Shown: in pieces, positions 49,890 through 57,334 of the stretch
Layout of the letters: every line of letters begins with the position of its first letter
How positions within the stretch are numbered: the stretch's first letter is position 1
Assembly (NCBI GenBank): GCA_934667095.1
Contig: CAKULE010000008.1
Coordinates: 1-64,000 of the forward strand
DNA: 64,000 bases
DNA from: an uncultured Oscillospiraceae bacterium
GTDB lineage: Bacteria; Bacillota; Clostridia; Oscillospirales; Oscillospiraceae
Reading direction: 5' to 3'
Position numbers and translations under genes: made by a program
The notes under the pieces: generated by a model
Databases searched by the model: none
Seen by the model: only the letters and a program-made list of their open reading frames with translations
Told to the model about the DNA's origin: nothing

Positions 49890-50894
49890 TCACACCTCCA
49901 CGACCAGCAGGTCCTTGCAGTCCATCGCTTCCAGCGCCAGCGCAGCGGCCCGCTTCGCGGGCCCGCTCAAGCCGGTAACCTCCAATGCAGAGACGTCCAC
50001 CGCCAGAATACGGTCGCAGCCCATCCGCAGGACTTTATTTTTTCTCCACAGGTCTGCCAGCTCGGGGCAGATGGAGGTCTCAGGCTTTTCCTCGTCCGCG
50101 CTGCGGGTGGCCAGCGTGTAGGCGAAGTAGTCGATGGTGTGCAGCTCCTGCGCCACCGTCGGCTCACAGGTGGCCAGCCTGCAGCCGGTGCCGCTGAACC
50201 CCTTAATCATGGCCAGCGCCTCAGTACCGGTGGTGATGGGCACCACGCAGGCTTCGGGGGCCGCGCCCAGCCTGTCCAGCACATCCGCGCCGTACAGCCC
50301 GGCGAAAACGCCGGTAAGGGCCGGGATGGGCCACGCGCCGTAGTTGGCCTCCAGCTCCAGCACGCAGAACTCAGGGTCGGCGTCGTGGGGCTCGGCGTGG
50401 CCGTAGGCCATGTCGGTGAGCTCCACACAGGAGACATCGTCCACCTCCACACCCTGGGCCCGCAGCTCCGCCGCCAGACTGCCCTCCAGCGAGAGGGCGC
50501 GGCTAAGAGTGGCCTTCACGGGGAAGCCCAGCTTCTGCGCCGCGTCGCAGGCCAAACGGATCATGTCGGCGTCATCACTGCCGATAGCCACGCCCGCCTT
50601 GCCCCGGCACTTGGCGTAGGCCAGTCGAGCCGCCAGTATGTACCGCTTGGCCAGCGCCGGGACCACCCGGAGCGTGCGGCCGCCGGGCAGGTCAAAGCTG
50701 CGGACCTCGAAGCCGCCGCACACCAGCGGCAGGATCTCACGGAAAGCGCGGGCAAACTCATCACTTTCAATGAGCGCGCGGATGCCGGCCACATCGGGGG
50801 AAAGCATGGCTGTCTCAAAATCGCTCATGTCGATGTTGCCCCCGAAGTCGCCGAAGTACTTTTTCAGTTCCGTTCCGTCACAATACTTTAGCAT
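49890..50894 (-). CDS. Remodelled TrpB-like protein (fold-type II PLP family)
   Basis: 334 residues against about 400 for TrpB. The N-terminal ELKKYFGDFGGN (residues 10-20) matches the TrpB opening, followed by an SDEFARAFREILP helix. Lys83 in ALAKRYILAAR aligns with the PLP-binding Lys of TrpB (normally HKxNN), although the flanking motif is changed. The TrpB catalytic Glu and GAGQHG loop are replaced by AIGSDDADM (103-111), and the PLP-phosphate loop GGGSNA by TTGTEA (221-226), preceding LATCEP. The C-terminal Ser region of TrpB is lacking. It is either a PLP enzyme with different chemistry or a non-catalytic scaffold. It is the first gene of the operon, with GGGAGG before the ATG. Confidence 0.75.
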   Translation of the reverse strand: MLKYCDGTELKKYFGDFGGNIDMSDFETAMLSPDVAGIRALIESDEFARAFREILPLVCGGFEVRSFDLPGGRTLRVVPALAKRYILAARLAYAKCRGKAGVAIGSDDADMIRLACDAAQKLGFPVKATLSRALSLEGSLAAELRAQGVEVDDVSCVELTDMAYGHAEPHDADPEFCVLELEANYGAWPIPALTGVFAGLYGADVLDRLGAAPEACVVPITTGTEALAMIKGFSGTGCRLATCEPTVAQELHTIDYFAYTLATRSADEEKPETSICPELADLWRKNKVLRMGCDRILAVDVSALEVTGLSGPAKRAAALALEAMDCKDLLVVEV

Positions 50895-50931
50895 AGCAGC
50901 CTCCCGAAATAGAATATTTGTCCATGTTAGA

Positions 50932-50967
50932 AATTATGTTCACACTTCGGACTATACAAGAACATGG
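50932..50967. promoter_or_regulatory. Inverted repeat CCATGTT/AACATGG flanking the operon -10
   Basis: CCATGTT at 50932-50938 and AACATGG at 50961-50967, centre to centre 29 nt, bracketing the -10 and start site of the TrpB-like operon. It is a candidate operator, perhaps for the nearby SorC-family regulator. Confidence 0.5.
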
Positions 50968-50979
50968 CATAATTGTCAA
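50951..50979 (-). promoter_or_regulatory. Sigma-A promoter of the TrpB-like/Opp/PhlG operon
   Basis: Minus strand TTGACA (50979-50974), 17 nt, TATAGT (50956-50951). Leader of about 50 nt to the ATG at 50894. Confidence 0.87.
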
Positions 50980-50995
50980 GCACGAAATTTTGTGC
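50980..50995. promoter_or_regulatory. Near-perfect palindrome GCACGAAATTTTGTGC next to the -35
   Basis: A 16-nt palindrome with one mismatched pair, directly upstream of the -35 box on the minus strand. It is a second candidate regulator site for the operon. Confidence 0.5.
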
Positions 50996-51238
50996 AAATT
51001 GTTGTTTATCCGTCTCAAGTCCCCTCTTCTGCCAGCAAAGCGTTTTAGACAAAAATACTCTTATTTTTTGTATATATAGTTAATTTATATATTTTTTCAA
51101 TCTTCTTTTTGTTTAATAATACCTATTTCATTGCATCTTAAACATAGTATTGACATTTGTGACACATATGATATATTTTTAGCATATCATACAGTTTTCC
51201 GGCCTGCACCGATGTGCGTAAGCGGCACGCAAAAGTTT
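50996..51238. other. Very AT-rich intergenic stretch
   Basis: No gene seen. Long A/T runs (about 51050-51185) separate the divergent operons and may affect DNA bending or regulator binding. Apart from a possible short hairpin at about 51195-51230 (GCCGGCC region), nothing else stands out. Confidence 0.4.
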
Positions 51239-51267
51239 TTGATTTTTGTTCGGCAATATGATATTAT
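51239..51267 (+). promoter_or_regulatory. Promoter of the APH-fold kinase/SorC unit
   Basis: TTGATT (51239-51244), 17 nt, TATTAT (51262-51267), just upstream of AAGGA and the ATG at 51289. Confidence 0.7.
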
Positions 51268-51288
51268 ACAAGATAAGGAATGATCATC

Positions 51289-52176
51289 ATGAACAATGAA
51301 GAACGTGCAGTCATCAATCAGTTGTTCGAAGCCAAATACGGCGATCCCGACTCCCCCGCCGGCTATGGCCTGACCGCCACCGTGTTCCTCCGGGGCGGCA
51401 CTGCCACCAAGGTGTACAGCCGCGCCATCCCCAAAAACGAAGTGTTCCAAGAGGCGTATATGCTGGCCTATGTGGAGAGCGCCGGCATCCGGACCTCGCA
51501 GGTCCGCCGTGTGAACCTTGAAGAGGGCTTCTGGGTGGTGGAGATGAGCCGCGTTCAGGGCGAGCCCATGCTGCGCGGTCTGTTCGGCAAGCTGTTCTCC
51601 TGCGACTTTGCCGGGGCTGCCGCCGATGTGGAGCACATGGCCGAGGTCCACGCCTCCATCAACCGGGCCGATGGCCGGGCCATGCTGCCCTACAAGCGCT
51701 ATGCTGCCAGCGTCATCAGCGGCAATCCCGCCCTGACAGGCGCCCAGAAAACACAGCTGCTGGCGCTACTGGACTCCCTGCCCGACGGCACTGCCCTCTG
51801 CCACGGAGACTTCCACCCCAACAATATTCTGGTCAGTGAGGGCGGCCAGTGGACCGCCATCGACTGGCCCGAGGTCACCAGCGGCAGCCCCTGTGCCGAT
51901 GCCAGCCGCACCTACGTCAACATGGCCCGCTTCCTCGACCTGTCCGGCTTCCTGCTGCGGGCGCCCGACGCCTCCGACACCTACCGGGACATCGCCGTCA
52001 AGCTGGCCGCCGCAAAGGACAAACCCAACCTGATGGAGGTCTATCTGAACAAATACTGCCAACTGATGGGCGTCACGCCGGAGGAGGTCCTGCAATGGGT
52101 GCCCATTCAGGCCGGTATGCTCTATGGCTACAAAGAGGAGGATCTCTGCGCCTTCCTGAAGCCCTACCTGCCCTGA
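51289..52176 (+). CDS. APH-fold (aminoglycoside/choline phosphotransferase family) kinase
   Basis: The ATG at 51289 is 9 nt after AAGGA; the ATG at 51280 is too close to it. The 295-residue product has the Brenner motif CHGDFHPNNILV (catalytic Asp) followed by the Mg-binding AIDWPEVTSG, and a plausible N-lobe with ATKVYSRA. This family phosphorylates hydroxyl groups of small molecules such as choline, homoserine, sugars or aminoglycosides. It is next to a SorC-type regulator and divergent from the TrpB-like/Opp operon, so it probably phosphorylates the imported compound or an intermediate. There is no specific evidence for antibiotic resistance. Confidence 0.85.
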   Translation: MNNEERAVINQLFEAKYGDPDSPAGYGLTATVFLRGGTATKVYSRAIPKNEVFQEAYMLAYVESAGIRTSQVRRVNLEEGFWVVEMSRVQGEPMLRGLFGKLFSCDFAGAAADVEHMAEVHASINRADGRAMLPYKRYAASVISGNPALTGAQKTQLLALLDSLPDGTALCHGDFHPNNILVSEGGQWTAIDWPEVTSGSPCADASRTYVNMARFLDLSGFLLRAPDASDTYRDIAVKLAAAKDKPNLMEVYLNKYCQLMGVTPEEVLQWVPIQAGMLYGYKEEDLCAFLKPYLP

Positions 52177-52241
52177 ACGATCATCCCTTCCAGCCCTCCG
52201 ATGCCGGAGATTACAAGCAGAAATGGAGCTGTTTCACAAAA

Positions 52242-53195
52242 ATGCCTGAATTGTCATTGGAAAAAACCCGGCAGCTGATCAAAGCCTGCACCTACTACTA
52301 CATCGAAGAGTTGGGCCAGCAGGAGATCGCCGAGAAAATGGGCGTGTCCCGCTCGCAGGTGAGCCGCATGCTCACCCAGGCCAAGGCCGCGGGAATCGTC
52401 AACATCACCATCAAGAACCCCTTCTCCGAGGAGCAGAAGTATGAGCGGTGGCTTACCCAACGCTTTAACCTGCTGGACGCCATCGTCATCGACGCGCCGG
52501 AGACCGCCCCCTACGAGTTCGGCCGCCGGGCCGCGCAGGCCATGACGGAGTTGCTCAGCGCCGCCCTAAAGGACAACACCACCTTCGGCGTGATGGCCGG
52601 CACCGCCATCAACAGCATCAGCGAGAACATCGGCCCCATCGACCGCAAGGGCCTTCAGGTGATCCCGCTGGTAGGCGGAGTCGGCTCACAGGGGAACTGG
52701 CAGGCCAACCTGAACGCCCGCAACTTCGGGGAGAAATTCAACGCGAAGTACATGTCCCTCAACGCGCCCCACGTGGTGAACTCGCTCGAGCTGCGCAACG
52801 CGCTGGTCAACGAGCCGGAGATCGCTGACGTGCTGGCACAGGGCCGCAAGTCCACCACTGCGCTGGTGGGCATCGGTCAGGTGTCCTCCTCTGCCACCAT
52901 TTTTGGCACCAACGTGTTCTCTCAGGCGGAGATGGGCGAGCTGCTGGAAAAGGGCGCCGTGGCCAGCATCTGCAGTTCCTTCCTCGATGCCAACGGCAAC
53001 GTCATCGACTTCTCCGCCTGCCCGCGGATGATCGGCATGACCGTGGAGGAGATGAAGCAGATCCCCAAGGTCATCGGCATCGCGTGGAGCCAGGAAAAGG
53101 TGCCCGCCATTGCCGCCACCCTGCGGGGCCATTGGGTGGACATTCTCGTGACCTCACTGGCCACCGCGAAAGCCATTCAGGAATACTGCACCTGA
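52242..53195 (+). CDS. SorC-family transcriptional regulator
   Basis: 317 residues from ATG 52242; only a weak GGAG lies upstream. The N-terminal HTH resembles sigma-like/SorC regulators (YYIEELGQQEIAEKMGVSRS, QVSRMLTQAKAAGIVNITI). The C-terminal sugar-binding domain has the family landmarks FGVMAGTAINSISENIG, VIPLVGGVG and LVGIGQVSSSATIF. SorC proteins usually respond to phosphorylated sugars or polyols. That fits a locus with an APH-type kinase and a HAD phosphatase. It probably controls the divergent ten-gene operon through the repeats at 50932-50995. Confidence 0.9.
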   Translation: MPELSLEKTRQLIKACTYYYIEELGQQEIAEKMGVSRSQVSRMLTQAKAAGIVNITIKNPFSEEQKYERWLTQRFNLLDAIVIDAPETAPYEFGRRAAQAMTELLSAALKDNTTFGVMAGTAINSISENIGPIDRKGLQVIPLVGGVGSQGNWQANLNARNFGEKFNAKYMSLNAPHVVNSLELRNALVNEPEIADVLAQGRKSTTALVGIGQVSSSATIFGTNVFSQAEMGELLEKGAVASICSSFLDANGNVIDFSACPRMIGMTVEEMKQIPKVIGIAWSQEKVPAIAATLRGHWVDILVTSLATAKAIQEYCT

Positions 53196-53202
53196 AAAGC
53201 AG

Positions 53203-53238
53203 AAGGAGCCCCGCCGGCTATGCCGGCGGGGCTCCTTT
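53203..53238. terminator. Bidirectional terminator between SorC and TrmH genes
   Basis: AAGGAGCCCCGCCGGC (53203-53218), loop TAT, GCCGGCGGGGCTCCTT (53222-53237), serving convergent genes. Confidence 0.9.
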
Positions 53239-53253
53239 CCTGTTCTGATTTCC

Positions 53254-54081
53254 TTATCTCGCCCTCAGCTCCCAGAAAGCCACGGCGCTGGCCGCCGCCA
53301 CGTTCAGGGAGTCCACTCCGGGCCGCATGGGGATGCGGACGGTATAGTCGCAGCCAGCGATGGTAGCCGGCGCAAGGCCGTCTCCCTCGGTGCCCAGTAC
53401 GATGGCCAGCCGCTCCTCCTGCCGCAGGGGCGGGTAGTCCACGGGAACCGAGTCGTCGCTGAGGGCCATGGCGGCAGTTTTGAAGCCCAGCGCCCGCAGC
53501 CGCGCCAGACCCTCCCCGGGCCACTGGTCGGGCCGGCCACCGATGTACGTCCACGGCACCTGAAACACCGTGCCCATGCTCACCCGCACCGCCCGGCGGT
53601 AGAGCGGGTCGCTGCAGGTGGGGGTGACCAGCACAGCGTCCACCTCCAGCGCCGCGGCCGAGCGGAAAATGGCCCCCACGTTGGTGGAGTCCACGATACT
53701 CTCCAGCACCGCCACCCGGCGGACACCGGCGCAGAGGGCCTCCACCGTGGGCAGAGGCCGCCGGCGCATGGCGCACAGCACCCCGCGGGTCAGGGTGTAG
53801 CCGGTCAGGACAGTCAGCAGCTCCCGGGGGCCGGTGTATACCGGGATGTCCCCGCAGCGGTCCAGCAGGCCCGCCGCCGGGCCCTCCAGCAGGCGGCGCT
53901 CCGCCAGCAGAGACAGCGGCTCATACCCCGCGTCCAGCGCCCGCTCGATGACCTTGGGGCTCTCGGCGATGAACACCCCCTTCTCTGGCTCCCGCCGGCG
54001 GCGGAGTTCCCCCTCCGTCAGCCGGGCATAGACATCCAGCTCCGGTCCGTCCAGCCCAGTCAGCTCCACGATGCGCGCCAC
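53254..54081 (-). CDS. TrmH/SpoU-family RNA 2'-O-methyltransferase
   Basis: A 275-residue SPOUT-fold methyltransferase. An N-terminal substrate-binding domain (about 1-105, GVFIAESPKVIERALDAGYE) precedes the knot domain with the three SpoU motifs: STNVGAIFRSAAALEVDAVL, LAIVLGTEGDGLAPAT and IPMRPGVDSLNVAAASAVAF. It methylates a ribose in rRNA or tRNA using SAM. The target nucleotide is not predictable. It is flanked by a shared terminator and tRNA-Thr on the opposite strand. Confidence 0.92.
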   Translation of the reverse strand: MARIVELTGLDGPELDVYARLTEGELRRRREPEKGVFIAESPKVIERALDAGYEPLSLLAERRLLEGPAAGLLDRCGDIPVYTGPRELLTVLTGYTLTRGVLCAMRRRPLPTVEALCAGVRRVAVLESIVDSTNVGAIFRSAAALEVDAVLVTPTCSDPLYRRAVRVSMGTVFQVPWTYIGGRPDQWPGEGLARLRALGFKTAAMALSDDSVPVDYPPLRQEERLAIVLGTEGDGLAPATIAGCDYTVRIPMRPGVDSLNVAAASAVAFWELRAR

Positions 54082-54238
54082 AGGCGTCCCCTCCCCTGCC
54101 GGGCCCCGCCCGGCGCAGTCTTTGCTTCATGATACCCGCTCCGCCCGGTTCTGTCAAGGCAGGCGGCGGTTTGGCTCTTGACGCGGGGCAGCAGCTGTGC
54201 TAAAATAAGCAAGCTGGTTTTCCGGCTCAAGTGAATAA

Positions 54239-54314
54239 GCTGGTGTAGCTCAGTCGGTAGAGCAGCTGATTCGTAATCAGCAGGTCAGGTGTTCGAGTCA
54301 CCCCACCAGCTCCA
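54239..54314 (+). tRNA. tRNA-Thr (anticodon CGT)
   Basis: Acceptor GCTGGTG / CACCAGC, D-arm TAGCTCAGTCGGTAGAGCA, anticodon stem GCTGA/TCAGC with loop TTCGTAA giving CGT, T-arm with GTTCGAGTC, and encoded CCA (54312-54314). It reads ACG codons. Confidence 0.95.
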
Positions 54315-54350
54315 AAAAGAAGGCATCTGCATAAGCAGATGCCTTCTTTT
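54315..54350 (+). terminator. Terminator after tRNA-Thr
   Basis: AAAAGAAGGCATCTGC (54315-54330), loop ATAA, and its exact complement (54335-54350) ending in TTTT. Confidence 0.9.
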
Positions 54351-54434
54351 CAGCTTTCGCTCACAAGGACGTTTGCGCCTCAAAAAAGCTAGATATGACG
54401 CCAGACTCTGAGAGATCCCGCTGAATTTTCCACA

Positions 54435-54466
54435 AAAGCCCCCGGCGCAGGTGCGCCGGGGGCTTT
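54435..54466 (-). terminator. Terminator after spoIIR
   Basis: AAAGCCCCCGGCGC (54435-54448), loop AGGT, GCGCCGGGGGCTTT (54453-54466), with TTTTGTGG following on the minus strand. Confidence 0.88.
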
Positions 54467-54496
54467 CCCAATGCGGGCGGTCCCGCGGGCCGCCGC

Positions 54497-55117
54497 CTAT
54501 TTCAGGCCCAGCTTCTCCCGCAGCAGGGCCCACCACTCCACAGCCTTGAACTTCAGCACATAGCTCCCGTCCCGGCCGGTGATGAGTGCGATCTGTCCGT
54601 CGGTGAGGCCCGCCGCGGCAGCAGCCTCCTCCGTCACGGATGCGAGGCACAGGGGAGGAAACACCACGCACCACCAGTTGCGCCCCTGCCCCGCGCCGAC
54701 GACCACCCGCAGGGCCCGGTACCGCCCCGCAGGCAGGGCGAAGCCCTCCCCGTACACCCGGGTGGGGAACCACACCTCTTCCAAGGCGGCGGTGACGGCA
54801 TCGTCCCGTCCCGCCTGCTCCACCACGGACCGGCCCGCCGCAGCCAGTTCGTCCAGATGGGCAGAGAGAGCAGCCTCGGCCGCTTTCCGGCTGTCCGCCC
54901 CCGCCAGCAGGGGCTCTGCCGCCGCCAACACCGCATCCCGTACCTGCAGCTTCAGGGCCTGATCCTCTGCCGCATCGGAGTTGGCGATCACATGGAGGCG
55001 TACCACCCGGTCCGCCAGCGCGGCCTCCTCCGCTCCAGCGGCCATGCCCGCCGTCAGGAATAGGGCAAAGGCCGTCATCAGCGCCGCCTCCCAGCGGCGA
55101 AGCTTGTTCGTCGTCAT
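54497..55117 (-). CDS. spoIIR: Stage II sporulation protein R
   Basis: A 206-residue exported signalling protein made in the forespore that triggers processing of pro-sigma-E in the mother cell. A signal-type N-terminus (WEAALMTAFALFLTAGMAAG) is followed by the diagnostic VRLHVIANSDAAEDQALKLQ and VRDAVL. Further on come VWFPTRVYGEGFALPAGRYR, NWWCVVFPPLC and a C-terminal VLKFKAVEWW. Its presence indicates a spore-forming lineage. The ATG follows directly on the T-tract of the ispE terminator hairpin, and the only AAGGA is inside that hairpin. Confidence 0.94.
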   Translation of the reverse strand: MTTNKLRRWEAALMTAFALFLTAGMAAGAEEAALADRVVRLHVIANSDAAEDQALKLQVRDAVLAAAEPLLAGADSRKAAEAALSAHLDELAAAGRSVVEQAGRDDAVTAALEEVWFPTRVYGEGFALPAGRYRALRVVVGAGQGRNWWCVVFPPLCLASVTEEAAAAAGLTDGQIALITGRDGSYVLKFKAVEWWALLREKLGLK

Positions 55118-55120
55118 AAA

Positions 55121-55168
55121 AAAGCACCGTCCTTATGTAGCGAATGACTACATTCTGGACGGTGCTTT
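55121..55168 (-). terminator. Compound terminator hairpin between ispE and spoIIR
   Basis: AAAGCACCGTCC (55121-55132) pairs with GGACGGTGCTTT (55157-55168), with an inner ATGTAG/CTACAT stem. On the minus strand it is followed by TTTTTTATG, where ATG is the spoIIR start codon. Confidence 0.88.
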
Positions 55169-55174
55169 CGTTTT

Positions 55175-56020
55175 TTATACAGTTTTGGTCAGAAAAACGT
55201 CCTTGTACTGGCCGGAGAGGCGGTCAAAGGCCTCTTGGGCGGGCTCCTCCCGGTCGAAGAGGCCGAAGACCGTGGGCCCGCTGCCCGACATGGACGCACC
55301 CAGCGCGCCGCAGTCGATGAGGGCGGCCTTGATCGCGTCCACCTCCTGACGGCGGCGAGAGTCCAGTACGTCCTCAAACACGTTGTACAGCCGGCGGGAC
55401 ACCCCGATCAGGTCCCCGGCCTCCAGCGCCCGCAGCAGGCCGTCGGTGTCCGGGTGGCAGGTGAGGCGTTTGCTGTCCGCCTGGGCGAAGAGCTGCGGCG
55501 TGGAGATGGGGAACTGCGGCTTGCAGATCACCACAGTGCAGGCCGGCAGCGGGGCCAGCGGGGAGAGCAGCTCGCCCCGGCCCTCGGCCAGCGCGGTGCC
55601 GCCCAGCACACAGTAGGGCACGTCGGAGCCCACCTGCTGGCCGAGCTCCGCCAGCCGGGCGGGGGTCAGGCCAGCGCCGGTCATCTCGTTCATGGCCCGG
55701 AGGACCGCCGCCGCGTCCGAGCTGCCGCCGCCCATGCCCGCGCACACGGGGATGTGCTTTTCGATGGTGATGTCTACCGCGCCGCCCTTTCCGGTGGCCT
55801 CCCGGAAGGCGGCGGCGGCCAGCTGGGCCAGATTGCGGCCGTCGGCCGGCAGGTAGCTCAGGTTGGTGGACATGCGCCCCGCGCCCTCCGCAGGGTTGAT
55901 GGCCAGCAGGTCCGCCAGGTCCACGCTCTGCATGACCATCCGCAGGTCGTGATAACCGTCAGGCCGCCTGCCCAGAATGTCCAGCGTCAGGTTCAGCTTC
56001 GCATACGCCTTAACGAGCAC
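55175..56020 (-). CDS. ispE: 4-diphosphocytidyl-2-C-methyl-D-erythritol kinase
   Basis: A 281-residue GHMP kinase of the MEP isoprenoid pathway, phosphorylating the 2-OH of CDP-methylerythritol. The N-terminal AYAKLNLTLDILGRRPDGYH is diagnostic. The ATP loop is PVCAGMGGGSSDAAAVLRAM, and motif III lies near the C-terminus (GALGASMSGSGPTVFGLF). Length and motifs are normal. It follows the DUF1015 gene by 21 nt on the same strand. Confidence 0.96.
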   Translation of the reverse strand: MLVKAYAKLNLTLDILGRRPDGYHDLRMVMQSVDLADLLAINPAEGAGRMSTNLSYLPADGRNLAQLAAAAFREATGKGGAVDITIEKHIPVCAGMGGGSSDAAAVLRAMNEMTGAGLTPARLAELGQQVGSDVPYCVLGGTALAEGRGELLSPLAPLPACTVVICKPQFPISTPQLFAQADSKRLTCHPDTDGLLRALEAGDLIGVSRRLYNVFEDVLDSRRRQEVDAIKAALIDCGALGASMSGSGPTVFGLFDREEPAQEAFDRLSGQYKDVFLTKTV

Positions 56021-56041
56021 GGGGTCTCACCTCCCGGTTTG

Positions 56042-57322
56042 TCACTGGCGGATCCTTCTGGCCTCCAGATAGAACCGCTTGTCATGGGCCTCACCCATGG
56101 AGAAGGTCTTGCGGGGGAGAACGCCGTCGTGAATGACGGTGGGGAACAGCTCCTCCTTGCCCATGGGGGGCAGGAGGAAGCCCACGTTGCCGGGCTTGGT
56201 GCCCAGCTCCCGGGTGACGTCGTCCCCGTGGATGTAGTCCACCCGGCCTTCATGGCCGGACAGCCACTGGTCAAGGAAGTTCTGGAGAGTGGCCACCGGC
56301 AGCTGCGCCGCGGGGCTGGGCACGGTGATGTCCCCCTCGCCATCGGCGGTGACGTAGTGGAGCACATGGCCCTCCCCCACGCCCCGGTACGCGCCGGGAT
56401 AGGCGTGGATCAGGCCGTTCAGCAGCTCCTCCGGCTCCGTGCGGAACACCACCCGGTGGATGGGCTCGAACTCCAGCGAGCTGTCGTGGAGATTCACCAG
56501 CTCGCACAGGGCGAAGCGGGCGGGCAGGGTGTCCCACTGGTCCTGCGGAACCAGCTTCTTCTGCCGCTCGTAGCACTCCTTGGCGGTGGCCAGCGAGTGG
56601 TTGCCGTCTCCCACGGCAAAAAGCATCACCGGGGCGTTCTCAGTCCCGTAGCGGGCATTGAAGGCTGCGGGGTCGGCCAGTGCCGTCAGCGCGGCGGAGA
56701 CCCCGGCGAGGGCCGCCTCATCCAGCAGCCAGCCGGTGATGTGGCCGCCCCGCTCCATCAGGTCGAAGTCGTATACCTGCTCCAGCGCGTCCTTCCGGGC
56801 AGCCAGCGGCTCAATGACCGTGCGGTCGGGATCGTCGGTGAGGAGCATCACGTGGGGCAGCTCGATGGGGGCGTTCTTGCGCACGGCCACCCGGGGCGGG
56901 ATACGGGAGAGCACCGTGCCCTCCGTGGCGCGGACAGCCGCGCCGGAGCCGGGCTCGTAATCGTACTGTTCCAGATCCACCATGCCCACCAGACCCCGGC
57001 GCACCGCGCCGCTGTCCAGCGTGCGCTCCACATAGATCATGGCCCCGGGGAGAGTGCGAAAGCGGTCCTCCCTCAGGTAGTGGGCCATGGTGGAGTTGAT
57101 CTCCATGATGTCGGTCTCCACATCGGGGCCCTCCAGGCTGCTCTCCGGCAGGATGAGCCGCAGGGCGGAGGGGGCCCGGCCCACCCGCTCGGCCACCCGC
57201 TGCCAGTACTCCGGCTGGGAGGTATACTGGTCGCAGGCCACCACGGACCAGAGGGACAGGTCGCAGTCCTTGGGCAGGAGGATGTCCGCCGGGCGGAAGG
57301 GCAGCTTGTCAAAGTCAGCCAT
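56042..57322 (-). CDS. DUF1015 family protein
   Basis: A 426-residue cytoplasmic protein of a family with unknown biochemical role. Recognisable segments are the opening FDKLPFRPADILLPKDCDLS and WSVVACDQYTSQPEYWQRV, the central MLFAVGDGNHSLATAKECYE (a conserved GDGNHS), and NLHDSSLEFEPIHRVVF. The family often neighbours serine/threonine metabolism and HAD genes in Firmicutes. Here it follows the ThrH-like phosphatase by 12 nt, suggesting a shared pathway. Confidence 0.9.
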   Translation of the reverse strand: MADFDKLPFRPADILLPKDCDLSLWSVVACDQYTSQPEYWQRVAERVGRAPSALRLILPESSLEGPDVETDIMEINSTMAHYLREDRFRTLPGAMIYVERTLDSGAVRRGLVGMVDLEQYDYEPGSGAAVRATEGTVLSRIPPRVAVRKNAPIELPHVMLLTDDPDRTVIEPLAARKDALEQVYDFDLMERGGHITGWLLDEAALAGVSAALTALADPAAFNARYGTENAPVMLFAVGDGNHSLATAKECYERQKKLVPQDQWDTLPARFALCELVNLHDSSLEFEPIHRVVFRTEPEELLNGLIHAYPGAYRGVGEGHVLHYVTADGEGDITVPSPAAQLPVATLQNFLDQWLSGHEGRVDYIHGDDVTRELGTKPGNVGFLLPPMGKEELFPTVIHDGVLPRKTFSMGEAHDKRFYLEARRIRQ

Positions 57323-57334
57323 AGCGCGCCCTCC

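Noticed and set aside
51289..52176. Aminoglycoside resistance gene
   Set aside because: The APH fold is shared by many metabolic kinases. The neighbourhood is a catabolic/transport locus with a SorC regulator and shows nothing resistance-specific.
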